Source of the DNA: Anaerolineales bacterium
GTDB lineage: Bacteria > Chloroflexota > Anaerolineae > Anaerolineales > DRMV01
DNA: 33,883 bases
Direction: 5' to 3'
Assembly: GCA_027053355.1 (NCBI GenBank)
Contig: JALUDX010000137.1
Location: 1-33,883, forward strand
Under the pieces are notes generated by a model. It was not told where the DNA came from. It saw only the letters and a list, made by a program, of their open reading frames with translations, and did no database searches. Position numbers and translations under genes: made by a program. Every line of letters begins with the position of its first letter. Position 1 is the stretch's first letter. Of the stretch, positions 8,396-16,979 are shown one piece after another.

Positions 8396-9439
8396 CTAAT
8401 AACTGAAGGGCCACAACCGGAAGTAATCTTTGATGTCTTCCCATAGTTTCTTTAGCCCTTCCGGCTCCAAAATCAGGAACAGGATGATCACCAGGCCGAA
8501 AGTGGCTTCCTGAATGAAAGGCATGATGGCGTTGATAGCCGGGAAGACCTTGCGCAGTGCGCGCCCCATGTTGGTCAAAAACGCTGGTAACAGCGTCATA
8601 AACGAAGCGCCGAAAAGCGAGCCAGAGACTGAGCCCATCCCGCCGATGATGATCATGGCGAGATAGAGCACCGACACATCCAAGGTAAACCGTTCCCAGG
8701 TGACGATGCTGCGGTAATGCGCCAGCAGCGCACCAGAAACGCCTACGAAAAAGGAAGAGATGGCAAAGGCCAGCAGTTTGTAGCGGAACAGATTGACGCC
8801 CATCACTTCTGCAGCGATGTCTTGGTCGCGGATGGCGATGAACGCCCGGCCGTAGTGGGTGCGGAAAAGGTTGAGGGTGACCAGCGCGGTGATGCCTGCC
8901 AATGCCCAGGCCAGCCAGTAAAAGTTGAAATCCGCGTTCAGCCGCAACCCAAAGAGGCGGGGGTCGGGCACCACCAAGGCTTCCACGCCGCCGGTCAGGC
9001 CCTTCCAGTGGGTCACGGTCCAGAGGATGATTTCCTGCGCGGCTAAGGTGGCGATAGCCAGATACAGCCCTTTCAGCCGCAGCGAGGGGATGCCGAAAAT
9101 CGCCCCTACCACCGCGGTCACCAGGCTGGCGATGATGATGGAAAGCCACCACGGCATACCCAGGCGCACGGTCAGCAGCCCGGCCGTGTACGCGCCAACG
9201 GCCATGAACCCGCCTTGCCCCAGGCTGATTTGCCCGGTGTAGCCGGTGAGGATGTTCAGCCCAATCGCGCCAATGGTAGCAATGGCGATTTGGTTGGCCA
9301 ACGTTAGGGTGTACTTGTTGGCAAAGAAGGGGAACACCAGGATGAACAGGATGAACAGCGCAATGCGGATTTTCTGCGCGGGCGTGCGCCGCAGCGCCAT
9401 ATCCGATTCATACGAGGTATGAAAAACACCAGAAACCAT
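8396..9439 (-). CDS. livM: Liv-type ABC transporter permease LivM
   Basis: 347 aa with about eight to ten membrane segments and the LivM hallmark LNILTGYTGQISLGQGGFMAVGAYTAG. The cytoplasmic coupling region carries GRAFIAIRDQDIAAEVMGVN. A GAGGAG sequence lies upstream of the ATG at 9439 with a rather long gap, so the start is moderately certain. The 36-nt spacing from livH and 133-nt gap to livK fit one transcript. It forms the channel with LivH. Confidence 0.92.
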   Translation of the reverse strand: MVSGVFHTSYESDMALRRTPAQKIRIALFILFILVFPFFANKYTLTLANQIAIATIGAIGLNILTGYTGQISLGQGGFMAVGAYTAGLLTVRLGMPWWLSIIIASLVTAVVGAIFGIPSLRLKGLYLAIATLAAQEIILWTVTHWKGLTGGVEALVVPDPRLFGLRLNADFNFYWLAWALAGITALVTLNLFRTHYGRAFIAIRDQDIAAEVMGVNLFRYKLLAFAISSFFVGVSGALLAHYRSIVTWERFTLDVSVLYLAMIIIGGMGSVSGSLFGASFMTLLPAFLTNMGRALRKVFPAINAIMPFIQEATFGLVIILFLILEPEGLKKLWEDIKDYFRLWPFSY

Positions 9440-9475
9440 AACGGCTTACTCCTCTGCTGGGGAACGACTCGCAGG

Positions 9476-10348
9476 TTACACGCGCTCGATGATTTCCTGC
9501 CCAAAGAGGCCGTAAGGCCGCACCATCAGGATGAGAATGAGCACGATGAAGGAAATCACCTGATTGAGCCCCATGCCGATGTAGCCGCCGACATAGGCTT
9601 CTAACAGGCCGATGATCACTCCGCCCACAATGGCGCCGGGGATGGAATCCAGCCCGCCCAAGATCACCACTGGGAACACCCGCAGCCCAAAACCGGCCAG
9701 TTCTGGCCCCACACCCACGATGTTGGCTACCAGCGCGCCGCCGATAGCCGCTGTCATGGCGGCAATCGACCAGGCCCAGGCGAAGATGCGCTTCACGCTG
9801 ATGCCCATGCTCATCGCGGCTTGTTGGTCGTCGGCCACAGCCCGCATGGCAATGCCTTCTTTGGAACGGGTGAAAAAGAGGTTGAAGAGGAAGAGCATTC
9901 CCCCGGCGATGGCGATCGCCCACAGCCGGTCGGCGCCCACTGTTGCCCCCAGCACATGCACCGGCTTGCTGGGGATGAAAGCCGGGAAGGCGCGCGGTTG
10001 GTTCCCCCAGATGGTGCTCACAATCGCCCGCAGCAGGCTGCTCAGGCCGATGGTCGCCATGATCACCGAGATGATCGGCTCGCCGATGAGGGGGCGCAGC
10101 ACCAGCCGTTCTACCGCCACGCCGATGCCCACCGCTACCAGCAGCGTCAACACCAGGCCGATCGTCCACGGGAGCGAAAACTGCACCAGCATGGAAAACA
10201 TCACATACGCGCCGATGAGCAGAAATTCGCCCTGGGCGAAGTTGATGACGTCGCTGGATTTGTAGATGAGCACGAAGCCCAACGCGGCTAAGGCCAGGAT
10301 CGCGCCGTTGGTCAGGCCGGTGAGGGTGAGTTGGATGAACAAATCCAT
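9476..10348 (-). CDS. livH: Liv-type ABC transporter permease LivH
   Basis: 290 aa and highly hydrophobic. It opens with the usual LivH N-terminus (LTLTGLTNGAILALAALGFVLIYKSSDVINFAQGEF) and carries the coupling-helix region GIAMRAVADDQQAAMSMGI. Length is normal for LivH. A GAGAGG sequence precedes the ATG at 10348. It lies 35 nt after the FadD-like ligase gene and forms the membrane pore with LivM. Confidence 0.93.
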   Translation of the reverse strand: MDLFIQLTLTGLTNGAILALAALGFVLIYKSSDVINFAQGEFLLIGAYVMFSMLVQFSLPWTIGLVLTLLVAVGIGVAVERLVLRPLIGEPIISVIMATIGLSSLLRAIVSTIWGNQPRAFPAFIPSKPVHVLGATVGADRLWAIAIAGGMLFLFNLFFTRSKEGIAMRAVADDQQAAMSMGISVKRIFAWAWSIAAMTAAIGGALVANIVGVGPELAGFGLRVFPVVILGGLDSIPGAIVGGVIIGLLEAYVGGYIGMGLNQVISFIVLILILMVRPYGLFGQEIIERV

Positions 10349-10383
10349 AATTTGCCTCTCGGTTAGCGGTCAGCAAGGAACGG

Positions 10384-12288
10384 TCAGTCAGAGGTATCCA
10401 AGGTTTCAATCCGCAGGTTGGTGCGGATGGTCGCGGTACGGCCGTCCTGATAGGTGATCGTGGTTTCCACAGGCACGCTTTGGGCGTCGCTATACAATGC
10501 GTCGATGAGGTCATCGTAGCGCTGGGCAATCAGGCGGCGGCGCACCTTGCGGGTGCGGGTGAGTTCCGCGTCGTCGGCGTCCAGTTCCTTGTGCAGCAGC
10601 AAAAAGCGACGGATGCGCGCCGCAGGCGGCAGGTCGGCATTAGCCTCCAGCACATGCGCCTTGACGATTTCGTACACTTCGGGCTTCTGAGCAAGGTCAG
10701 TGTAAGTAGTGTAAGGCACCTGGTGCTTCTCAGCCCATTTGCCCACGTTGGCAAAGTCGATGTTGATGAACGCGGTGACGAAAGGCCAGTCGCCGCCGAA
10801 GACCACGGCCTCCCGAATGTAGGGGCTGAACTTGAGTTTGTTTTCGATGAACTGCGGGCTGAACTTGGTGCCGTCGGCCAAGGTCATCACGTCTTTGGCG
10901 CGGTCGATCACAATCAGGTGGCCGTCTTCGTCCAGATAACCCGCGTCGCCGGAATGCAGCCAGCCTTCCTCGTCGACGGCCTTGGCCGTGGCCTCGGGGT
11001 CGTGGTAGTAGCCCACCATCACCGCGGGGGAGCGCATCAGGATCTCGCCGTTCTCGGCAATCTTGACCTCGGTTTCGGGGATGGGCAGCCCCACGGTCTG
11101 GAACTTGATGTCGCCGTCGCGGTGCACCACCGCGATACCCACGATTTCGGTTTGGCCGTAAATTTGCTTCAGGTTGACGCCCATCGCGTGGAAGAAGCGG
11201 AAAATATCCGGCCCCAGCGCCGCGCCGCCGGTGTATGCCCGCTTCAGCCGCCGCAGGCCAAGTTGGTCTTTGATGTTTTCGAACACCAGCCAATCGGCCA
11301 AAAAATAGAGGATTTTCAGCCCCAACGGGGGCTTTTCTTTGCGGAAGCGGGTTTCCGCCATCCGGTAGCCGATGGGCATGGCCCAGTTGTACATGAAGCG
11401 CTTGAAGCGGGTGGTATCTTCGATTTTGACCTGCACCTGGCTGACCAGGCTTTCCCAGATGCGGGGCGGGCTGAAGACCATCTGCGGGCCGATTTCCCGC
11501 ATGTCGTGCTGCACGGTTTCGGGCGCTTCGGGGAAGTTGACCTTGAAGCCGACGTACAGCCCGCAGGCTAAGGAACTCATCTGCTCGCCGATCCAGGCCA
11601 GAGGCAGGAAGGAGACGAACTCGTCGTCGGGCTCCATGGGGTCAACGGCCATCAGGTTTTTGCCCATGCTGATCAGGTTGCCGTGGGTCAGCATGGCCAG
11701 TTTGGGGCGCGAGGTGGTGCCCGAGGTGGTGGAAAGGATGGCCAGGTCGGAAGCCTTGCCGCGCGCGACGCTCTCTTCGTAAAGGCCAGGGTGTTCCTTT
11801 TCGTATTCCTTGCCCAGGGCTTCCACGTCCAGGAAGTACATCAGGTAGTCTTCGGTGTAATTTCGCAGGCCTTTGGGGTCGTAGTAGATGACCTTGTGCA
11901 CCTGGCCTTCCAGTTGCGGCCAGATTTCAATCAGTTTGTCAACCTGTTCCTGGTCTTCGGCGACTACAAAGGTGGCGTCGGAGCGGCTGACGATGTCGAG
12001 TACCTCTTCGCTGACCGAGTCTTGATAGATGCCCACGGATTTCGCGCCCATGGACTGGGCCGCCAGTTCGGCGAAAAGCCATTCGGGGCGGTTGTCGCCG
12101 ATGATGGCCACGGTATCTTCGGGCTTGAGGCCCAAGGCGTGCAGGCCCAGGGCGAAGGCTTTGACATGCTCGTAATACTGCTTCCAGGTGACCGGCTGCC
12201 AGATGCCGTAGATGCGCTCCCGCAGCGCCACCTTGTCGGGCGTGCGCTCCGCGTGCATGGCGAGGTATTGAGGGAGGGTCTCAGGCAT
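10384..12288 (-). CDS. Long-chain-type (FadD/FACL-like) AMP-forming acyl-CoA ligase
   Basis: 634 aa from the ATG at 12288, which has AGGAGG 5 nt upstream; an in-frame ATG 17 codons earlier lies inside livG and is not needed. The P-loop ILSTTSGTTSRPK, the GQTE motif, GWLHSGDAGYLDEDGHL, DRAKDVM and the C-terminal catalytic-Lys region RTRKVRR are all present, as in FACL-type ligases. It makes acyl-CoA from a carboxylate, ATP and CoA. The start overlaps the livG stop by 8 nt, which suggests translational coupling. Insertion between livG and livH is a recurring arrangement in anaerobes and points to transport-linked activation, though chain length and substrate are not readable. Confidence 0.87.
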   Translation of the reverse strand: MPETLPQYLAMHAERTPDKVALRERIYGIWQPVTWKQYYEHVKAFALGLHALGLKPEDTVAIIGDNRPEWLFAELAAQSMGAKSVGIYQDSVSEEVLDIVSRSDATFVVAEDQEQVDKLIEIWPQLEGQVHKVIYYDPKGLRNYTEDYLMYFLDVEALGKEYEKEHPGLYEESVARGKASDLAILSTTSGTTSRPKLAMLTHGNLISMGKNLMAVDPMEPDDEFVSFLPLAWIGEQMSSLACGLYVGFKVNFPEAPETVQHDMREIGPQMVFSPPRIWESLVSQVQVKIEDTTRFKRFMYNWAMPIGYRMAETRFRKEKPPLGLKILYFLADWLVFENIKDQLGLRRLKRAYTGGAALGPDIFRFFHAMGVNLKQIYGQTEIVGIAVVHRDGDIKFQTVGLPIPETEVKIAENGEILMRSPAVMVGYYHDPEATAKAVDEEGWLHSGDAGYLDEDGHLIVIDRAKDVMTLADGTKFSPQFIENKLKFSPYIREAVVFGGDWPFVTAFINIDFANVGKWAEKHQVPYTTYTDLAQKPEVYEIVKAHVLEANADLPPAARIRRFLLLHKELDADDAELTRTRKVRRRLIAQRYDDLIDALYSDAQSVPVETTITYQDGRTATIRTNLRIETLDTSD

Positions 12289-13153
12289 GGCGGCCTCCTG
12301 CTGCGCCTGCGGCAAAGGGGAAGACGGCCTGTTCTTCACCCAGGTAAGCCTGCACCACCAACGGGTTTTTGCGGATTTCGTCGGGGGTGCCTTCGGCGAT
12401 CTTCTGACCGAAGTTGAGCACGGCCACCCGGTCGCTGATGTCCATCACCACGCCCATGTCGTGCTCGATGAGCACGATGGTCACGCCGTGCTCTTCGTTG
12501 ACGTCGAGGATGAAGCGGGCCATGTCTTCCTTTTCTTCGCTGTTCATCCCGGCCATGGGTTCGTCGAGCAGCAAGATGGCGGGCTTCATGGCCAGGGCGC
12601 GCCCCAATTCCACCCGTTTTTGCAGGCCGTAGGCCAAGGTGCCTACCTTTTTATTGCGGATGGATTCGATTTCCAGCAGATCGATGATGTCTTCCACGAA
12701 CTCGCGGAAGGCGATTTGTTCACGCTGCGCTGGCCCCCAGTAAATCATGGCGCTGAGCAGGTTGCTCTTCATGTGCACGTGGCAGCCAGCGAGCAAGTTG
12801 TCGAGCACGGTCATGTGCCGGAAGAGTTCGATGTTTTGGAACGACCGCGCGATGCCCAGCCGGGCGATTTTGTGGGGCTTCATGCCGATTAGTTCATGGG
12901 AGCCTCGGCCGTCGTGGAAGATGATATGCCCACTCTGCGGTTTGTACAGGCCGCTGATGCTGTTGAGCAGGCTGGTTTTGCCTGCGCCGTTGGGCCCGAT
13001 GATGGCGAAAATTTCGCTTTGTTTTACTTCTAAGGTGACGCCGGTGAGGGCGGCGACGCCCCCGAAACTCAAGTGCACGTTTTGCACCTGCAATTGAGTT
13101 TCGCCGGGCTTCAGGCGACTGCTGTTGAGTGGGTGACGGAAACCTCGCAGCAT
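12281..13153 (-). CDS. livG: Branched-chain amino-acid-type ABC transporter ATPase LivG
   Basis: 290 aa from the ATG at 13153, chosen for AGGAG with a 5-nt gap. Walker A GPNGAGKTS, signature region LAYGLQKRVELGRALA, Walker B ILLLDEPMAGMN and H-loop IEHDMGVVM are all in LivG form, with the LivG-specific insert around IARSFQNIELFRHMTV. It energises transport with LivF. It is the first gene after a 440-nt gap holding a likely promoter, and its end overlaps the acyl-CoA ligase start. Confidence 0.92.
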   Translation of the reverse strand: MLRGFRHPLNSSRLKPGETQLQVQNVHLSFGGVAALTGVTLEVKQSEIFAIIGPNGAGKTSLLNSISGLYKPQSGHIIFHDGRGSHELIGMKPHKIARLGIARSFQNIELFRHMTVLDNLLAGCHVHMKSNLLSAMIYWGPAQREQIAFREFVEDIIDLLEIESIRNKKVGTLAYGLQKRVELGRALAMKPAILLLDEPMAGMNSEEKEDMARFILDVNEEHGVTIVLIEHDMGVVMDISDRVAVLNFGQKIAEGTPDEIRKNPLVVQAYLGEEQAVFPFAAGAAGGRHA

Positions 13154-13312
13154 GGCAACTCCTGCATGAAGGGAGCGGGGAGAACGAAGAGGTAAAACAT
13201 GCGCCAACGCCGTGGCGTCGCTCGCACGGTGAGGCCAAAAGGGAAGAGGAGATTAGAGACTCATGGAAAAAGGGGAAAGAAGATTAAAAGTAGGTGAAAG
13301 CCCAGTGTGACC

Positions 13313-13341
13313 AGTATTGCATACTTTAGGCAAAAAGTCAA
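13313..13341 (-). promoter_or_regulatory. Likely promoter for the liv/acyl-CoA-ligase cluster
   Basis: On the minus strand TTGACT (13336-13341) is followed by a 17-bp spacer and AATACT (13313-13318): five of six and four of six matches to sigma-70-type boxes. It would start transcription near 13306, about 150 nt before livG. Confidence 0.5.
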
Positions 13342-13514
13342 CAGGGTTTCGGGCAAACTTGGGCAACTGCTCGCAACGGTTTGGCCTTGGGAAAATAGGC
13401 CACGGCTGAACGCGGATCATTTCGGAGCGCCGCGGATTCGAGAGCGTCGTAGGCGGGATGCCAACCCGCCTGCTACCCACCCCGCCCCGCCCATAGGGGA
13501 GAGGCAACCCGGCA

Positions 13515-13552
13515 ACCAGGTAACCAAGTAACCAAGTAACCAAGTAACCAGT
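13515..13552. repeat. Tandem AAGTAACC octamer array
   Basis: About four consecutive, slightly varied copies of AAGTAACC. A second array lies at about 20167-20228. Both lie shortly after an R1-type copy. Confidence 0.75.
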
Positions 13553-13593
13553 ACCCAGGCACCCAGATCACCAAGCGCCTCTCCCTCAATTCC

Positions 13594-14145
13594 TCAATTC
13601 TTCTTCAATTCTTCAATCTGTGCCGCGCCGGCCTCGAGCGCCTGGTAGTTGGCCTCCAGCAAGTGCTGCTTGCGGGCGGGCAGATGCGCTTTGAGTGCGG
13701 CCTTGACCTGCGCCAACGTCAGGCCGTGCCAGCGGGCGAGCAGAGCGCCCAACATCACCATGTTGGCCATGCGGCGGTCGCCCAGGCTTTCGGCCACATG
13801 GTTGGCGCGTAGGCTGAGGGTTTGCACGTCGCTGCGTTGTACCTCGCGCTGCAACAGCGAGGCGTTGGCCACGATCAGCCCGCCTGGTTTCACCTGGGGC
13901 TCGAACCGATCCAACGACGGCGCGTTGAGCGCCATCAGAATTTGCGGGTGGGCCACCAGCGGCGAACCGATCTCTTCGTCGGCGATGATCACGGTGCAAT
14001 TTGCCGTCCCCCCGCGCATCTCGGGGCCATACGAAGGGAACCAAGTCACCTCGTGGCCCGCGTCCATCGCCGCGTAGGCCAAAACTTGCCCGGCAAAAAG
14101 CACACCTTGTCCGCCGAATCCGGCGATCAAAATTTCAGTTTGCAT
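13594..14145 (-). CDS. 2-oxoacid:ferredoxin oxidoreductase gamma subunit (VOR-type)
   Basis: 183 aa from the ATG at 14145, with AGGAGG 5 nt upstream; a GTG one codon earlier is too close to that site. The protein opens with TEILIAGFGGQGVLFAGQVLA, the gamma-subunit signature of pyruvate/ketoisovalerate ferredoxin oxidoreductases, and contains SYGPEMRGGTANCTV, also diagnostic. The gamma subunit packs against alpha and beta in the CoA-dependent 2-oxoacid oxidoreductase complex. It is the fourth gene after the T-box leader, 32 nt after the beta gene. Confidence 0.92.
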   Translation of the reverse strand: MQTEILIAGFGGQGVLFAGQVLAYAAMDAGHEVTWFPSYGPEMRGGTANCTVIIADEEIGSPLVAHPQILMALNAPSLDRFEPQVKPGGLIVANASLLQREVQRSDVQTLSLRANHVAESLGDRRMANMVMLGALLARWHGLTLAQVKAALKAHLPARKQHLLEANYQALEAGAAQIEELKKN

Positions 14146-14177
14146 CACGTCCTCCTAAAACCAACCAGGCAACCGGG

Positions 14178-14972
14178 TCACACCCGCAATTTTTTCAACG
14201 CCGCGTCGACCTTGTAATCGCCTAAGGGGTAAGCGGGCACCATGTGGTCGCGCACCCAGTGCATGGCCTCGATAGGCGACATCCGCCAATTGGTCGGGCA
14301 CGTGGAAAGCAACTCCACCATGGCGAAACCCAAGCCGCGCACCTGGGCTTCGAAAGCCAGGCGGATGGCTTTCTTGGCCTTGCGGATGTTCGCGGGGTCG
14401 TGCATACTGCGGCGCACTGAATAGGCCACGCCGTCCAAAGTAGCCAAAATCTCGGCCATCCGAATGGGGTAGCCCTGGGTGACTACATCGCGGCCTCGGG
14501 GGGAAGAAGTGGTCACCTGCTGCGGCAACGTCGTGGGCGCCATTTGTCCGCCCGTCATGCCATAGATGGCGTTGTTGATGAAAATCACGGTAATGCGTTC
14601 GCCCCGGGCCGCAGCGTGCATGATTTCGGCCATGCCGATGGAGGCCAGGTCACCGTCGCCCTGGTACGTGAAGACCACGCTATCGGGCAAGACGCGCTTG
14701 ATGCCGGTAGCCATGGCTGGCGCGCGGCCGTGTGCGGCCTCCACGCCGTCTAACTCAAAATAATCGTAAGCCAGCACCGCACACCCCACTGGCGCGATGC
14801 CGATCGCGCGCTCGCGTATGCCCATCTCGTCGATCACTTCGGCCACCAGACGGTGGGCGACGCCGTGGGTGCAGCCGGGGCAATAGTGGGTGGCTTTGTC
14901 GGTGAGGGCTTCTGGTTTCTGGTAAACCAGTTTCAATTTTCTGCGGGGCTTTGAGGGCGCAGACACCGTCAT
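14178..14972 (-). CDS. 2-oxoacid:ferredoxin oxidoreductase beta subunit (TPP-binding)
   Basis: 264 aa from the ATG at 14972, preceded by TAGGAGG with a 6-nt gap; a longer in-frame extension upstream would overlap the alpha gene and lacks support. [14 protein letters not shown] supplies the CPGC region that binds the proximal cluster and TPP, and [24 protein letters not shown] with [17 protein letters not shown] is the TPP/Mg motif. It performs the ThDP chemistry on 2-oxoacids with the alpha subunit and passes electrons to ferredoxin. The 10-nt gap to the alpha gene indicates one transcript. Confidence 0.93.
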   Translation of the reverse strand: MTVSAPSKPRRKLKLVYQKPEALTDKATHYCPGCTHGVAHRLVAEVIDEMGIRERAIGIAPVGCAVLAYDYFELDGVEAAHGRAPAMATGIKRVLPDSVVFTYQGDGDLASIGMAEIMHAAARGERITVIFINNAIYGMTGGQMAPTTLPQQVTTSSPRGRDVVTQGYPIRMAEILATLDGVAYSVRRSMHDPANIRKAKKAIRLAFEAQVRGLGFAMVELLSTCPTNWRMSPIEAMHWVRDHMVPAYPLGDYKVDAALKKLRV

Positions 14973-14982
14973 GGGGAACCTC

Positions 14983-16092
14983 CTATGCTTGAGCCATTTG
15001 GGCCAGCCAACGACCCCGCGGGTCGTCGGCGGGGGAAGGGGGAGCAGCCGCCAGAGCCTTGATTTCAGCCAAAACTTCGTCGGGGAAGGGAACCATCCCG
15101 CCCATGCGGCCATAAAAGCGGATGGGCACTTGCCCTTGGGCTGCGGCCTGCACGTCTTCGAGCATTTGACCGCCGTTCATTTCCACCACCAAAAAGGCTT
15201 TGGCCTGGCTGGCCAACTGGCGGATGGCCTGGGTGGGGAAGGGACGCAAACTCACCGGCCGGAACAAGCCCACCCGGATGCCTTCGCTGCGCGCCGCGCG
15301 CACCGCCGAAAGGGCGACGCGTCCCGCGGTGCCGAAGCCGATGACCACATACGCCGCGTCGTCCAGATGGTAGCCGCGATAACGCACCTCATGGGCTTCG
15401 GCTTCCCGCCAGCGGCGCAAAATACGCAGGTTGACCCTTTCCTCGACCTCGGGCTTGAGGTAAAGCGAAGTCAGCCGCCGCGGGGCGCGTCCTTTTGCCC
15501 CACCCACCGCCCATTCAGGCCGCGCGCGTTTGCGCTCCCGCATGGGCGGCAGGGTCACCGGTTCCATCATCTGACCGATGCTCCCGTCCGCGACCACGAA
15601 AACCACAGTGCGGTACTTCTCGGCCAGGTCAAAAGCCTCGCTGATCAGGTCGACCGCTTCCTGCACCGAGGCCGGGGCCAGCACCAAGGGGAAGAAATCG
15701 CCGTGCCCCGCGCCGTGGATCACCTGACGGTAATCGCCTTGGGAGGGCGCGATGTTGCCCAAGCCGGGCCCCCCGCGCATGACGTCCACAATGACCGCGG
15801 GCACCTCGGTGCCGGCGATGTACGAAATGCCCTCGGCCATCAGGCTGATGCCGGGGCCCGAAGTAGAGGTCATCACCCGCGCGCCGGTGCAAGCCGCACC
15901 GTACACCATGTTGATGGCCGCGACCTCGCTTTCGGCCTGCAGAAACGCCCGCCCTTCTTCGGGCATCCGTTTTGACATCCATTCCAGCAGTTCACTTTGC
16001 GGGGTGATGGGGTAGCCGAAATACGCATCCACCCCCGCGCGAATGGCGGCTTCGGCCATGGCAACATTGCCTTTGAGTAGTTCGCGCGTCAT
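14983..16092 (-). CDS. vorB: VOR-type 2-oxoacid:ferredoxin oxidoreductase alpha subunit
   Basis: 369 aa. The N-terminus [36 protein letters not shown] is the form found in 3-methyl-2-oxobutanoate (2-ketoisovalerate) oxidoreductase subunit VorB, rather than pyruvate enzymes. [38 protein letters not shown] follows, and a C-terminal domain ([20 protein letters not shown]) completes the subunit. The complex converts branched-chain 2-oxoacids plus CoA and oxidised ferredoxin to acyl-CoA, CO2 and reduced ferredoxin, a reversible reaction. AGGAGG precedes the ATG at 16092 by about 6 nt. Substrate preference is inferred from family resemblance; 2-oxoglutarate-type relatives share much of this sequence. 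Confidence 0.87.
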   Translation of the reverse strand: MTRELLKGNVAMAEAAIRAGVDAYFGYPITPQSELLEWMSKRMPEEGRAFLQAESEVAAINMVYGAACTGARVMTSTSGPGISLMAEGISYIAGTEVPAVIVDVMRGGPGLGNIAPSQGDYRQVIHGAGHGDFFPLVLAPASVQEAVDLISEAFDLAEKYRTVVFVVADGSIGQMMEPVTLPPMRERKRARPEWAVGGAKGRAPRRLTSLYLKPEVEERVNLRILRRWREAEAHEVRYRGYHLDDAAYVVIGFGTAGRVALSAVRAARSEGIRVGLFRPVSLRPFPTQAIRQLASQAKAFLVVEMNGGQMLEDVQAAAQGQVPIRFYGRMGGMVPFPDEVLAEIKALAAAPPSPADDPRGRWLAQMAQA

Positions 16093-16107
16093 CGTATGCC
16101 TCCTGTT

Positions 16108-16353
16108 TCAAACCGTGGTCGCATGGCGGCGGGGAATGACTTCCCGATAGACGGTAATCGCGGCTTCCGGGCAGACCACCGCACACACGTTGCACCCCGT
16201 GCAGGCGTCTTCCACCAGCGCAGCCGGATGATAGCCCTGGGGCGTCAGGCGGTTGGTATCCAAGGCGAGCACGCTCACGGGGCAGTAAGCCACGCAAAGT
16301 TCACAACCTTTGCATAAGGCTTCGTCAATTTCGACCCATCCTTTGGCTGGCAT
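16108..16353 (-). CDS. vorC: 2x[4Fe-4S] ferredoxin-like delta subunit of the VOR complex
   Basis: 81 aa from the ATG at 16353, with CGGAGG upstream (gap 5). It has two clusters: CKGCELCVAYCP near residue 14 and CTGCNVCAVVCP near residue 51, the bacterial two-cluster ferredoxin pattern. In VOR/POR complexes the delta subunit relays electrons from beta to free ferredoxin. It is the first gene behind the T-box leader, 15 nt before vorB. Nothing is missing from either motif. Confidence 0.9.
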   Translation of the reverse strand: MPAKGWVEIDEALCKGCELCVAYCPVSVLALDTNRLTPQGYHPAALVEDACTGCNVCAVVCPEAAITVYREVIPRRHATTV

Positions 16354-16507
16354 AAACACCTCCGAAAAATCTTGTAGGGGATGACCGGGCGCTGCGCCCA
16401 GTTTTGGCTTGCGGGGAAGGTGGGCGCCCAGGCAAGCGACGAACTATTTGGCCTTTGATTGCGCATGCCGTCTCACGCCTTGCGCTTCCCGTTCTCAGAT
16501 ATGCATA

Positions 16508-16542
16508 AACAAAAACGCCTTCGTCGTTCAGGGACGAAGGCG
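16508..16542 (-). terminator. Leader terminator of the T-box
   Basis: On the minus strand a 10-bp stem (CGCCTTCGTC pairing with GACGAAGGCG, 16516-16542) is followed by TTTTTGTTT. It lies right after the T-box sequence, as expected for the alternative, terminating structure. Confidence 0.9.
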
Positions 16543-16792
16543 CAACCTCCGCGGTACCACCCGCATTGTCAACCGCCGCGCACCAGAAGGCGCACCTGCC
16601 GGCGCGGCAGCCGACCACTCACGGCGCGCTAACGGGCGCCACGCGCCGTCGATTACAGCCCTCCAGGGGTTCACCGGCGGGGTGCCTCTCGGCACGAGAG
16701 CGCAGGCGAGTTCGGTCTCGAAGCGCTCGGTGGGCGCTGTTGCCGGGCTTACACCCTCCCCGGCTCGCTGGCCGATGACCTACTACTCCTGC
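16508..16792 (-). ncRNA. T-box riboswitch, leucine (CUC) specifier
   Basis: Read on the minus strand, stem I closes with GCAGG (16788-16792) and CCTGC (16702-16706). The specifier loop has AGTAGTA on the 5' side and GAA-CTC-G on the 3' side, bounded by the helix GGTC/GACC. The codon directly after the conserved GAA is CUC (16708-16710), leucine. The apical stem GCCGGG/CCCGGC with GGTGTAAG matches the canonical T-box distal region. The T-box GCGGGTGGTACCGCGG is at 16549-16564; its UGGU bulge would pair with ACCA, consistent with the A73 discriminator of tRNA-Leu. A terminator follows. The element senses uncharged tRNA-Leu and turns on the VOR genes when leucine is short. Confidence 0.93.
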
Positions 16793-16818
16793 TTACACCG
16801 TTTGCTTTTGGATATGGC

Positions 16819-16845
16819 AAACCCGGCGCTCAAGCAGCCGGGTTT
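16819..16845 (-). promoter_or_regulatory. 5' hairpin of the T-box transcript
   Basis: A perfect 9-bp stem (AAACCCGGC/GCCGGGTTT) with a 9-nt loop lies just inside the predicted transcript start and upstream of stem I. It may stabilise the 5' end. No T-run follows in either direction, so it is not a clear terminator. Confidence 0.45.
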
Positions 16846-16857
16846 CAATTGGCGGCG

Positions 16858-16886
16858 ATTGTAACGCGGCCTGCCGTTAGTGTCTA
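16858..16886 (-). promoter_or_regulatory. Promoter of the T-box/VOR operon
   Basis: On the minus strand TAGACA (16881-16886), a 17-bp spacer and TACAAT (16858-16863) give five of six matches to each sigma-70-type box. Transcription would begin near 16851, about 60 nt before the T-box stem I. Confidence 0.75.
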
Positions 16887-16979
16887 TGGCGCACGCCGCG
16901 ATTGTTATGATTTTTTTATACTTTGGCAGTTGGGGGAGGCGAGCGGGCTGCGGCCGCGAGTTTTTGCGGAAGGGTCGGG

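Larger units (their letters stand above)
13154..13593. other. 440-nt gap between the VOR gamma gene and livG: promoter, degenerate R1 copy, octamer array
   Basis: No gene is seen. The gap contains a minus-strand promoter (13313-13341), a diverged R1-like copy (about 13352-13441, with GGCCTTGGGAAAATAGGCC and TGAACGCGGATCATT) and a short AAGTAACC tandem array (about 13515-13552). No rho-independent terminator lies between the gamma gene and livG, so T-box transcripts might continue into the liv genes. Confidence 0.6.
16354..16979. other. 626-nt regulatory gap: promoter, T-box leader, terminator
   Basis: No protein-coding gene is seen. It holds the promoter (16858-16886), a 5' hairpin (16819-16845), the T-box leader (16508-16792) and about 150 nt between the leader terminator and vorC. 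That last stretch includes a short GTAGGGG/GGGCGCTGCGCCC phrase (about 16374-16401) similar to a palindrome at 33675-33703. Confidence 0.7.

Noticed and set aside
13515-13552. CRISPR-like array
   Set aside because: The unit is 8 bp and directly tandem, with no spacers, and no cas genes are present.
16819-16845. Rho-independent terminator upstream of the T-box
   Set aside because: The stem is good but no T-run follows on either strand, and it lies inside the predicted leader transcript.
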